Of a stretch of DNA of 64,000 bases, positions 56,698 through 64,000 are shown piece by piece. The position numbers were made by a program, and so were the translations under genes. A model generated the notes under the pieces. It was not told where the DNA came from. It ran no database searches and saw only the letters and a list, made by a program, of their open reading frames with translations. Every line of letters begins with the position of its first letter. The first letter of the stretch is position 1. Source of the stretch: Caulobacter soli (lineage in GTDB: Bacteria > Pseudomonadota > Alphaproteobacteria > Caulobacterales > Caulobacteraceae); NCBI RefSeq assembly GCF_011045195.1, contig NZ_CP049199.1:1116001-1180000 (forward strand). The letters are read 5' to 3'.

Positions 56698-58128
56698 TTA
56701 CGACGTCCAGCCGCCGCCGAGGGCCTTGTAGATCGCCACGACGTTGGTGTTCACGCCGGTCTCGGCGACGGTCAGAGAGTCCTCCGCCGCCAGCAGCGTC
56801 CGCTCGGCGTCCAGCAGCACCAGGAAGTCGATGCCGCCTTCCTTGTACTGGATCCGGGCCAGTTCGGCGGCGCGACGCGAGGCGGCGGCCTGGTTGGTCA
56901 GGCTGACCAGCTGGGCCTGCTGCTGGCGATAGGCGACCAGGGCGGTCTCCAGATCCTCCAGCGCCCGCAGGACGGTCTGGTCGTAGACGGCCAGGCTGGC
57001 GTCGTTGCGGGCCTCGGCGGCCTTCAGCCGCTGGTGCGCGCCGCCCAGGTCCAGGGCCGGCCAGGACACGGTCGGGGCCACCGACCAGGCCTGGCTGGCG
57101 CTGTTTCCGAAGCTCGAGGCCGAACCGGACAGGAAGCCGATGAAGCCGGTCACCCGGACGCGCGGGAAGAGGTCGGCCGTGGCCACCCCCACCTTGGCGG
57201 TCTGGGCGGCCAGGCGACGCTCGGCGGCCTGGACGTCGGGCCGGCGGCGCAGCAGGTCGGACGCGTCGCCGATCGGCAGGGCGGCGATCAGCGGCGTGAC
57301 CTCGGCGGTCGTGGCGACCAGGGCCGCGTCCAGCTCGCCGGGCCGCTTTCCGACCAGGACGCACAGCCGATAGTTGGCGCGCTTCTCGGCCGTGATCAGC
57401 GACGGGATCGCCGCCTCGGTGGCGTTGAGGCGGGCCTGGGCGCTGGCGACGTCGATCGGATTGCCGGCCCCGGCGTCGTAGCGGACCTTGGTCAGTCGCA
57501 GGGTCTCGCGCTGGGTGTCGAGGTTGCGATTGGCCACGGCCAGGCGGGCCTGGGCGCCGCGCAGTTCCAGATAGTTGCGCGCCACCTCGGCGGCGACGGT
57601 CACCTGGGCGTCGCGCAAGTCGGCTCGCGCCGCTCCGGCTTCGGCTCGGGCCGACTCCACGCCGCGGCGGACGCGACCGAACAGGTCGATCTCCCAGCCG
57701 GCGTCGAAGCCGGCCTGGTAGGTCTCGCTCTCGACGCGCTCGCCGTTCGAGCCCGGCTGCTGCTGGTCGCTCTTCTGATAGCCGCCGCTGGCGGTGACGC
57801 GCGGGATCTGGTCGAGGCGGGCGTCCTTGAACAGGGCGCGGGCCTCGTCCACCCGGGCGACCGCGACCCTGAGGTCGAGGTTGCCTGACAGGGCCTGGGT
57901 GACCAGGCTGTCCAGCACCGGATCGTTGAACGCCTTCCACCACTGGGCTTCGGGGTTGGCGCTGGAGAAGGCGCCGGCCGGGGCGTTCTGCAGGACCACC
58001 GGCGCGGTGACCGGGGTCTTGTAGTCGGGTCCCACGGCGCAGGCCGAGAGCAGCAGCATGCTGGCGAACAGGCCCAGCTGAACCCGCAGGTTCCGCCAGC
58101 CGTAGTTAGGAGTGAGAGCTTGAGACAT
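56698..58128 (-). CDS. RND efflux outer-membrane lipoprotein, NodT/OprM family (second copy)
   Basis: This 476-residue lipoprotein channel (lipobox LLSAC, then AVGPDYKTP) has paired outer efflux repeats. Motifs are WEIDLFGRVRRGVESARAEA, VTKVRYDAGAGNPIDV-like LRLTKVRYDAGAGNPIDVAS, DLLRRRPDVQAAERRLAAQT and GGIDFLVLLDAERTLLAAED. Its ATG overlaps the RND permease stop (TGATG), so it is coupled. It ends IYKALGGGW, as outer efflux proteins often do. It is the last gene of the second pump operon and clearly distinct in sequence from the first NodT (2932-4341). Confidence 0.93.
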   Translation of the reverse strand: MSQALTPNYGWRNLRVQLGLFASMLLLSACAVGPDYKTPVTAPVVLQNAPAGAFSSANPEAQWWKAFNDPVLDSLVTQALSGNLDLRVAVARVDEARALFKDARLDQIPRVTASGGYQKSDQQQPGSNGERVESETYQAGFDAGWEIDLFGRVRRGVESARAEAGAARADLRDAQVTVAAEVARNYLELRGAQARLAVANRNLDTQRETLRLTKVRYDAGAGNPIDVASAQARLNATEAAIPSLITAEKRANYRLCVLVGKRPGELDAALVATTAEVTPLIAALPIGDASDLLRRRPDVQAAERRLAAQTAKVGVATADLFPRVRVTGFIGFLSGSASSFGNSASQAWSVAPTVSWPALDLGGAHQRLKAAEARNDASLAVYDQTVLRALEDLETALVAYRQQQAQLVSLTNQAAASRRAAELARIQYKEGGIDFLVLLDAERTLLAAEDSLTVAETGVNTNVVAIYKALGGGWTS

Positions 58129-61100
58129 CAGTGCGCCTCCACGGGCGTAGTCCGGGCCGCCTTCAGCGCCGCCCGGCGGGCGGTGTTGCGGCGGATGACG
58201 AAGTAGAAGATCGGGGTCAGGACCAGGCCGAAGACCGTCACGCCCAGCATGCCGGAGAACACCGCCACGCCCATGGCATGGCGCATTTCGGCGCCCGCCC
58301 CGTGCGAGGTGACCAGCGGCCACACGCCCATGATGAAGGCGATCGAGGTCATCAGGATCGGCCGCAGGCGCAGGCGACAGGCTTCCAGCACCGCTTGCAG
58401 CGGCGTGTCGCCATGCTCCTCTCGCTCCTTGGCGAATTCGACGATCAGGATGGCGTTCTTACAGGCCAGGCCCACCAGCACGATCAGCCCGATCTGGGTG
58501 AAGATGTTGTTGTCGCCATGGGTCAGCAGCACGCCGGCCAGAGCCGACAGCAGGGTCATCGGCACGATCAGGATGACCACCAGCGGCAGGCTCCAGCTTT
58601 CGTACTGGGCGACCAGCACCAGGAAGGCCAGCAGCACGCAGATCGGGAAGACGTAGATCGCCGTGTTGCCCGCCAGGATCTGCTGATAGGTCAGCTCGGT
58701 CCATTCGAAGCCCATGCCGTTGGGCAGTTCCTTGGCCGCCAGGTCTTCCAGGGCCTTCTGGGCCTGGCCGGACGAGAAGCCGGGCGCCGGGCCGCCGTTG
58801 ATTTCGGCGGTCAGCATGCCGTTGTAGTGGCTTTCGCGGTCGGGACCGGTGGCCTCCTTGAAGCTGATGAAGCTGCCCAGCGGGATCATCTGGCCCGACC
58901 CGTTGCGGGTCTGCAGACGCAGCATCTGTTCGGGTTGCAGGCGGAATTTCTGATCAGCCTGGACGTTGACCTCGTAGGTGCGGCCAAAGCGGTTGAAGTC
59001 GTTGACGTACAGCGAGCCCAGATAGACCTGCATGGTCTCGAAGAGGTCGGTCAGCGACACGCCCGAGGCTCGCGCCTTTTCGCGGTCGATGTCGGCCTGG
59101 ATCTTCGGAACCCCGACCTGGTAGCTGGAGAACACGCCGACCAGGGCGGGGTCCTTGCGGGCCTTGTCCATCAGGTTCTGGGTGGCGGCGTAGAGCTCGT
59201 CGGAACCCAGGCCGGCCTTGTCGACGATCTGCATGCGGAAGCCGCCGATCGTGCCCAGCCCTTGCACCGAAGGCGGCGGGAAGACCGCGATCTGGGCGTC
59301 GGGAATGGCGCCGAACTTCTGGTTCAGCGAAGCGACGATGGCGCCGGCGGACTCCGTCTTGTCGTGACGATCCTTGAAGTCGTCGAGGGCCAGGAACACC
59401 GCGCCGGAGTTGGGGCTGTTGATCAGCCCGTTCACCGACAGGCCGGGGAAGGCGATGGCGTGCTTGACCCCCGGCACCTTCAGGGCGATGTCGCCCATCT
59501 GGCGGATGACCGCCTCGGTGCGGTCCAGCGAGGCGGCGTCGGGCAGTTGCACGACGGCGACCACATAGGCCTTGTCCTGCTGGGGCACGAAGCCGCCCGG
59601 GGTCTTGGCGAAGGCGCCGATCGTCAGCAGCAGCAGCACGCCGTAGATGATCAGGCCGGCCGTCGACTTACCGAGGGTCTTGGCCACCCCGCCGACATAG
59701 CCGTGCGAGGCCTTGGCGAAGAAGCGGTTGAACGGGTTGAACAGCCAGCCCAGGGCCGCGTCGATGGCCTTCTGGAAGCGGTCCTTTGGCGCGTCGTGGC
59801 TGCGCAGCAGGACGGCGGCCAGGGCCGGCGACAGGGTCAGGGAGTTGAAGGCCGAGATCACCGTCGAGATGGCGATGGTCAGGGCGAACTGGCGGTAGAA
59901 CTGGCCCGACAGGCCGCTGATGAAGGCGGTCGGGATGAACACCGCGCACAGCACCAGGGCCGTGGAGATGATCGGTCCGGTGACCTCGCTCATGGCCTTG
60001 CGCGTGGCCGCCACGGGTTCGAGCCCGTCGGTGATGTTGCGCTCGACGTTCTCGACCACGACGATGGCGTCGTCGACCACGATGCCGATGGCCAGCACCA
60101 GGCCGAACAGCGTCAGGGCGTTGAGGCCGAAGCCCAGCATCAGCAGCACCGCGAAGGTGCCGACCAGCGAGACGGGCACGGCGATCAGCGGAATGATCGA
60201 GGCGCGCCAGCCTTGCAGGAACAGCACCACCACCAGCACCACCAGGATGATGGCCTCGATCAGGGTGTGGATCACCGAGTTGATCGATTCCTGCACGAAG
60301 GCGGTGGTGTCGTAGACGATCTCGTAGTCGACGCCTTCGGGGAATTCCTTCTTCAGCTCCTTCATCGTCTTCTTGATGTCGGAAGCCATTTGCAGGGCGT
60401 TCGAGCCGGGGCGCTGGAAGATCGGCATGGCCACGGCCGACTTGTTGTCGAGCAGCGAGCGCAGGGCGTAGTTGTTGGCGCCCATCTCCACGCGGGCCAC
60501 GTCGCCCAGGTGGGTGATCTCACCGTTCTCGCCCGAGCGGATGATGACGTCGCGGAACTGCTCTTCGTCGGTCAGGCGGCCAGGGGCGTTGATCGACAGC
60601 TGGAAGTCGGCGCCGGTGTTGGTGGGCGGGGCCCCCAGCTGGCCGGCGGCGACCTGGACGTTCTGTTCGCGCAGCGCCTTGACCACGTCGCCGGCCGTCA
60701 TGTTCAGCGAGGCCAGCTTCTCGGGATCCAGCCAGATCCGCATCGAGTAGGCGCCGGCCCCGAAGATCTGAACGTCGCCCACGCCGTCGACGCGCTTGAG
60801 GCGGTCCTTGATGTTCAGCTGGGCGTAGTTGCTCAGATAGAGCATGTCGTAGCGATTGTTCGGCGAGATCATGTGCACGACCATGGTCAGGTCGGGCGAG
60901 GCCTTGTCGGTGGTCACGCCGACGCGCTGCACCTCCTGGGGCAGTTTCGGCAGGGCCTGGGCGACGCGGTTCTGCACCTGCACCTGGGCCTTATCGAGAT
61001 CGGTGCCGAGGGCGAAGGTGACGGTCAGGACCATCGCGCCGTCGGCGGCCGACTGCGAGGACTGGTAGAGCATGCCCTCGACGCCGTTGATCGCCTGCTC

Positions 61101-61301
61101 CAGCGGAGCGGCGACGGTCTGGCCGATGACGGCGGGGTTGGCCCCTGGATAGGCGGCGCGCACGACCACGGTCGGCGGCACCACCTCGGGATATTCCGAG
61201 ATCGGCAGGCGGGGCAGAGCCACCAACCCAGCGATGAAGATGACGATCGAGAGCACGGCGGCGAAGCGCGGCCGGCTCACGAAGAAGTTCGAGAAGTTCA
61301 T
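58128..61301 (-). CDS. RND efflux permease, HAE1/MexF-like (second copy)
   Basis: This 1057-residue drug/proton antiporter has the N-terminal first helix (FSNFFVSRPRFAAVLSIVIF), proton-relay helix 4 ([20 protein letters not shown]) and helix 10 ([20 protein letters not shown]). The large porter loops (VVRAAYPGANPAVIGQTVAA) fit the MexF/AcrB group. It is coupled to the outer-membrane gene by TGATG and separated from the adaptor gene by 110 bp. The long open frame on the opposite strand is a shadow. Confidence 0.96.
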   Translation of the reverse strand: MNFSNFFVSRPRFAAVLSIVIFIAGLVALPRLPISEYPEVVPPTVVVRAAYPGANPAVIGQTVAAPLEQAINGVEGMLYQSSQSAADGAMVLTVTFALGTDLDKAQVQVQNRVAQALPKLPQEVQRVGVTTDKASPDLTMVVHMISPNNRYDMLYLSNYAQLNIKDRLKRVDGVGDVQIFGAGAYSMRIWLDPEKLASLNMTAGDVVKALREQNVQVAAGQLGAPPTNTGADFQLSINAPGRLTDEEQFRDVIIRSGENGEITHLGDVARVEMGANNYALRSLLDNKSAVAMPIFQRPGSNALQMASDIKKTMKELKKEFPEGVDYEIVYDTTAFVQESINSVIHTLIEAIILVVLVVVLFLQGWRASIIPLIAVPVSLVGTFAVLLMLGFGLNALTLFGLVLAIGIVVDDAIVVVENVERNITDGLEPVAATRKAMSEVTGPIISTALVLCAVFIPTAFISGLSGQFYRQFALTIAISTVISAFNSLTLSPALAAVLLRSHDAPKDRFQKAIDAALGWLFNPFNRFFAKASHGYVGGVAKTLGKSTAGLIIYGVLLLLTIGAFAKTPGGFVPQQDKAYVVAVVQLPDAASLDRTEAVIRQMGDIALKVPGVKHAIAFPGLSVNGLINSPNSGAVFLALDDFKDRHDKTESAGAIVASLNQKFGAIPDAQIAVFPPPSVQGLGTIGGFRMQIVDKAGLGSDELYAATQNLMDKARKDPALVGVFSSYQVGVPKIQADIDREKARASGVSLTDLFETMQVYLGSLYVNDFNRFGRTYEVNVQADQKFRLQPEQMLRLQTRNGSGQMIPLGSFISFKEATGPDRESHYNGMLTAEINGGPAPGFSSGQAQKALEDLAAKELPNGMGFEWTELTYQQILAGNTAIYVFPICVLLAFLVLVAQYESWSLPLVVILIVPMTLLSALAGVLLTHGDNNIFTQIGLIVLVGLACKNAILIVEFAKEREEHGDTPLQAVLEACRLRLRPILMTSIAFIMGVWPLVTSHGAGAEMRHAMGVAVFSGMLGVTVFGLVLTPIFYFVIRRNTARRAALKAARTTPVEAH

Positions 61302-61411
61302 GGGAGGCGCCTATTTCGGGCGAATAAAAAGGGGGGAGGAGGCAAAGAGGGGGCGTGGGGAGCCCGCGAGGGGCTCCCTGAAACCTTCGATCCTTGGGTG
61401 AGCGGAGAGCT

Positions 61412-62590
61412 CTAGTTCTGGGAAACGCTGTTGATCATCGCGACCCGCTGGGGACCGGTCTCGAACTGCGAGAGGTCGGCCGACAGGTCGGTCTTGATGG
61501 TCACGGGATTGACCGTGTCGCCCGGCTTGACCTTCTGCAGGCCGCCGACGATCACCCGGTCGCCCGGCTTCAGGCCGGTGCGGATGATGCGCAGGTTGCC
61601 GGCCAACGGGCCGATCTCCACGGTGCGGTACTCGGCCTTGTTGTTGGCGCCGACCACCACGACGTAGCGTTTGCCCAGGTCGGTCGCCACCGCGCGGTCG
61701 GGGGCCAGGGCCACCGTCGCCGAGCTGTCGCTGACCATGCGGATGCGGGCGAACAGGCCGGGGGTGAACCGGCCGTCGGCGTTGGCGAAGATCGCCCGGC
61801 CGTTGATCGTGCCGCTCTTGGCGTCCATGGCGTTGTCGATGAACTTCAGCTGGCCCTGGTGCGGATAACCGTCCTCGGTCATCAACCCCATATAGACCGG
61901 GCTGGCCTTGCCGCGTTCGGCCGAGGCGTACTTCAGGAAGGTCTGCTCGTCGGCGTTGAAGGTGGCGTAGATCGGCGTGTCCGAGACCACGGTGGTCAGC
62001 AGGTCGGACGGGGTGACCAGGTTGCCGCGGGTGATCACGGCCTTGGAGACGCGACCGTCGATCGGCGAGACCACGCGGGTCCATTCCAGGTTCAGGCGGG
62101 CGGTCTGGTAGGCGGCGTTGGCGGCGCCGAGATTGGCCTGGGCGGCCTTCTCTTCAGCCGACAGGCGGTCGAACTCGCTCTGGGCCAGGGCGTTCTGCTC
62201 GATCAGCCGGCGGCCGCGCTCGCGGTTGACGACGGCCAGGTCCAGCTGGGCCTTGGCGCGGGCGACCTCGGCCTCGGCGCGGTTGGCTTCGGCCTGGTAG
62301 GGGCGCGGGTCGATCTGGAACAGCACCTGGCCCTTGCTGACGCGGGCGCCTTCCTCGAACCGGGCGCCGTCGACGAAGCCGCTGACGCGCGGACGGATGT
62401 CGACGGTGTCGATGGCTTCGAGGCGGCCGGTGAAGTCATCCCACTGGCGCAGTTCCTTGAAGGCCACCGGGGTGATGGTGACCTGGGCGGGCGGCGGGGC
62501 GGCTTCTTGCTTGGCCTGCGCGCTGCAGGCGGCCAGCACGGCCATGGCGGCCAGACCGGCGAAAGACGTGAAAACGGGGCGGAGGGACAT
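61412..62590 (-). CDS. RND efflux periplasmic adaptor (second copy)
   Basis: This 392-residue lipoprotein adaptor (lipobox VLAAC) has a lipoyl region (IDTVDIRPRVSGFVDGARFE, GARVSKGQVLFQIDPRPYQA), an alpha-hairpin (about 105-160), WTRVVSPIDGRVSKAVITRG and a C-terminal membrane-proximal domain (GDRVIVGGLQKVKPGDTVNP). The ATG at 62590 is chosen because it begins the signal sequence. It is the first recognised gene of the pump operon and is divergent from the TetR gene at 62996. Confidence 0.93.
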   Translation of the reverse strand: MSLRPVFTSFAGLAAMAVLAACSAQAKQEAAPPPAQVTITPVAFKELRQWDDFTGRLEAIDTVDIRPRVSGFVDGARFEEGARVSKGQVLFQIDPRPYQAEANRAEAEVARAKAQLDLAVVNRERGRRLIEQNALAQSEFDRLSAEEKAAQANLGAANAAYQTARLNLEWTRVVSPIDGRVSKAVITRGNLVTPSDLLTTVVSDTPIYATFNADEQTFLKYASAERGKASPVYMGLMTEDGYPHQGQLKFIDNAMDAKSGTINGRAIFANADGRFTPGLFARIRMVSDSSATVALAPDRAVATDLGKRYVVVVGANNKAEYRTVEIGPLAGNLRIIRTGLKPGDRVIVGGLQKVKPGDTVNPVTIKTDLSADLSQFETGPQRVAMINSVSQN

Positions 62591-62643
62591 CGGTGTACCT
62601 GTCGGACGGGGAAGCGGGGGAGGAGACGCGAAAGAGATGTTTT

Positions 62644-62829
62644 CTATTCCCAGACGGGGCGCCGGGATTTCTGGCGGGCTTTCGGCGACGAGATCCAATC
62701 CTGGCCGGGCGGACCGTCGGCGCCGGGGCCGATCAGCTTGCCGAGGGAACGGACCGGGCCGGCCGCGAATTCGAGCCAGGCGGCTCGGACCGGTCGGGCG
62801 GCGGTGTCTGGGCTTGCGCTCGGGGGCAT
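62644..62829 (-). CDS. possible small protein in the leader of the second efflux operon
   Basis: A 61-residue frame (MPPSASPDTAARPVRAAWLE..., rich in Pro, Ala and Arg; ending SRRPVWE) starts 8 bases after GGAG and precedes the adaptor gene by 53 bp on the same strand. No family recognised. It could be a small protein or an attenuating leader peptide; the call is tentative. Confidence 0.4.
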   Translation of the reverse strand: MPPSASPDTAARPVRAAWLEFAAGPVRSLGKLIGPGADGPPGQDWISSPKARQKSRRPVWE

Positions 62830-62919
62830 GGCTCGCTCTCCGTTCCGGGTTAAGAAGAAATGTCGCAGTGGGTGTTGCTTGACGTAGCGGTCATCTGTGA
62901 CGATGTAGATGGATGTGAC

Positions 62920-62978
62920 GGTACCGTTCGGTATCATTCGTCGCCGTGAGAGATACTGACCGGTAACTCTCACGTCAA
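62920..62978. promoter_or_regulatory. tandem TetR-type operators and promoter between the second pump and its regulator
   Basis: Two 16-bp sites agree at 13 positions: GATACCGAACGGTACC (62920-62935, minus strand) and GATACTGACCGGTAAC (62952-62967, plus strand), centred 32 bp apart. Arms CGTGAGAG (62945-62952) and CTCTCACG (62967-62974) bracket the second. On the minus strand TTGACG (62978-62973) and TATCTC (62955-62950), 17 bp apart, form a likely promoter whose spacer contains the second site. Confidence 0.7.
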
Positions 62979-62995
62979 GGTGAGGTGCTGTGAAA

Positions 62996-63634
62996 ATGGC
63001 TGAGAGAAATTCTGGCGGGGGCAAGATGGACGAGCTGGAGGCGCCCGTGGGCGCTCCGCTGTCCAAAAGACCGGCCCGTGACCGGATCTTCGAAACGGCC
63101 CGCGAGCTGTTCTATCAGCACGGCATCCGCGCGGTGGGCGTCGAGGCGATCGCCCACGAGGCCGACGCGACCAAGATGACGCTGTATCGCAACTTCCCAT
63201 CCAAGGACGAGCTGGTCGCCGAGGTGCTGCGCGAGCAGGAACGCGACTACTGGGCGTGGTGGGACCAGGTGACGTCGTGCTGCTGCGACGATCCGCGCGG
63301 TCAGCTGGAGGCGATCTTCGACGCCTTCGAGACCAAGGCCTGCAACGCCGACGTCCACGGCTGCCCGCTATCGAACGCCGCCATCGAGCTGCACGAGGCC
63401 GACCATCCGGCCCAGAAGGTGTCGGTGGCCTACAAGCAGCAACTCCACGCCCGGCTGGTCGACCTGTGCAAGCGGGCCGGCGCGAAGGATGAGGATCTGG
63501 CCGACGGCCTGATGCTGCTGATGGAAGGCTCCTACACCGCCCGCGTCACCTTGGGCGCTGAAGGTCCGGTGCGCGCCGTGGCGCGCGCGGGTCGGGCGCT
63601 GATCAAGGCCCATCTGGACAAGCCGGACTGCTGA
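62996..63634 (+). CDS. TetR family transcriptional repressor
   Basis: This 212-residue regulator has a TetR helix-turn-helix (about 22-70: RDRIFETARELFYQHGIRAV, VEAIAHEADATKMTLYRNFP, SKDELVAEVLREQERDYWAW) and a C-terminal domain with several Cys (TSCCCDDPRGQLEAIFDAFE, KACNADVHGCPLSNAAIELH) of the TetR_C group. GTG at 62990 is an alternative start. It is divergent from the second RND operon with two operator copies between, so repression of that pump is the natural inference. Confidence 0.9.
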   Translation: MAERNSGGGKMDELEAPVGAPLSKRPARDRIFETARELFYQHGIRAVGVEAIAHEADATKMTLYRNFPSKDELVAEVLREQERDYWAWWDQVTSCCCDDPRGQLEAIFDAFETKACNADVHGCPLSNAAIELHEADHPAQKVSVAYKQQLHARLVDLCKRAGAKDEDLADGLMLLMEGSYTARVTLGAEGPVRAVARAGRALIKAHLDKPDC

Positions 63635-63657
63635 GGCGCCAAGCCCTAGGGGCTAAA

Positions 63658-63701
63658 CGCGCCGCGCGAACACCCATCCCCCGATGGGTCCGCGCGGCGC
63701 G
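63658..63701. terminator. large hairpin after the TetR gene
   Basis: Outer arms CGCGCCGCGCG and CGCGCGGCGCG (exact inverses) and inner ACCCATC/GATGGGT surround a short C-rich loop. There is no T-run, but its position 24 bp after the stop suggests a transcript end. Confidence 0.6.
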
Positions 63702-63738
63702 CGCTGGCGACGTCTAAGGGGAGGGAAAAGACGTCGCT

Positions 63739-63770
63739 CTCAAAAATCTATCAAACTGATAGGAATTGAG
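63739..63770. promoter_or_regulatory. palindromic AT-richer site near the right edge
   Basis: CTATCA-AAC-TGATAG (63748-63762) is exact, and CTCAA (63739-63743) with TTGAG (63766-63770) extends the symmetry. The 366 bases after the TetR gene hold no convincing coding region, so this may be an operator for a gene starting beyond the window. Confidence 0.45.
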
Positions 63771-64000
63771 TCCCGGCAGATTTTCTGGCCCCGCCGACAG
63801 ATCATCGAACGACCCGAGAAACTAAAAACGACGCCAGGAGTTCTGGCTCGCGTCAGTTGCGAGCGGGTCATACCCATGTCGTCAAGTTGTGAGAATGCGA
63901 GCCTATAAGATGTGTCGATGTCATCCCCTCGTAGGGCGAATGCCGATCTGACCTCGATGTTTCGGGTCTGGTCGCCGGCCCGAAAAACCGCTCGTTCGCG

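Noticed and set aside
58131..61415. A 1094-codon plus-strand frame opposite the second RND permease
   Set aside because: Same antisense artefact: His/Gln/Asp-rich low-complexity product and clear real gene on the other strand.

Overview
The window is high-GC, gene-dense alphaproteobacterial chromosome and most resembles Caulobacter. That rests on a xylose-oxidising operon whose products look near-identical, from memory, to Caulobacter crescentus XylX/B/C/D, an acrAB-nodT pump divergent from a TipR-like TetR repressor, TonB-dependent sugar uptake genes and several GTG/TTG or possibly leaderless starts. No database search was run. No rRNA, tRNA, CRISPR array, insertion sequence or prophage was seen.

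Left part (1-9.5 kb): the 3' end of an Lrp/AsnC regulator, a CGNR zinc-finger regulator divergent from a lipocalin-like protein across a repeated operator-like site, an ankyrin-repeat protein, then an RND efflux operon (acrA-acrB-nodT, minus strand) divergent from its likely TetR repressor, with a 22-bp perfect palindrome just downstream of a sigma70-like promoter. Sugar region (9.7-25.2 kb): a YceI lipoprotein, a rhamnogalacturonan-acetylesterase-like hydrolase, a GH43 glycosidase, an MFS sugar permease, a TonB-dependent receptor, an ArsR-SRPBCC pair whose operator contains the start codon, the xylX-xylB-xylC-xylD operon (Weimberg pathway) without xylA, a DUF427 protein and a LacI-type regulator. 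LacI-type operators lie in front of GH43, the permease and xylX.

Centre (25.3-38.7 kb): mobA; a probable iron/flavin redox cluster (PepSY membrane protein, DUF2271, DUF4198, ApbE, membrane-anchored diflavin reductase) behind a Fur-box-like site; a single-domain response regulator; an alpha/beta hydrolase; an M61 peptidase; an FKBP isomerase; and a rearranged rutB-rutC-rutD-rutA set for pyrimidine breakdown. Right-centre (38.8-51.5 kb): an HWE histidine kinase, a small Ala-rich lipoprotein, an acyl-CoA ligase plus a DUF2236 oxygenase-like protein, a GH3 glucosidase, an L-arabinose/D-galactose 1-dehydrogenase and a type I secretion ABC/HlyD pair with no adjacent substrate or TolC. Right end (51.9-64 kb): an AraC regulator, an OmpR-type two-component system, a decayed GFA-family gene and a second complete RND efflux operon divergent from its own TetR regulator with two copies of a 16-bp operator.

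A striking feature is the number of large imperfect palindromes (at least five sequence families, 30-250 bp) in gene gaps. Several lie inside operons (xylC/xylB, rutB/rutC, rutD/rutA, DUF4198/apbE), and one supplies the C-terminal codons of mobA. No clearly new defence or biosynthetic system was found. The most useful leads are the operators, the missing xylA, the repeat elements inside operons and the pseudogene.
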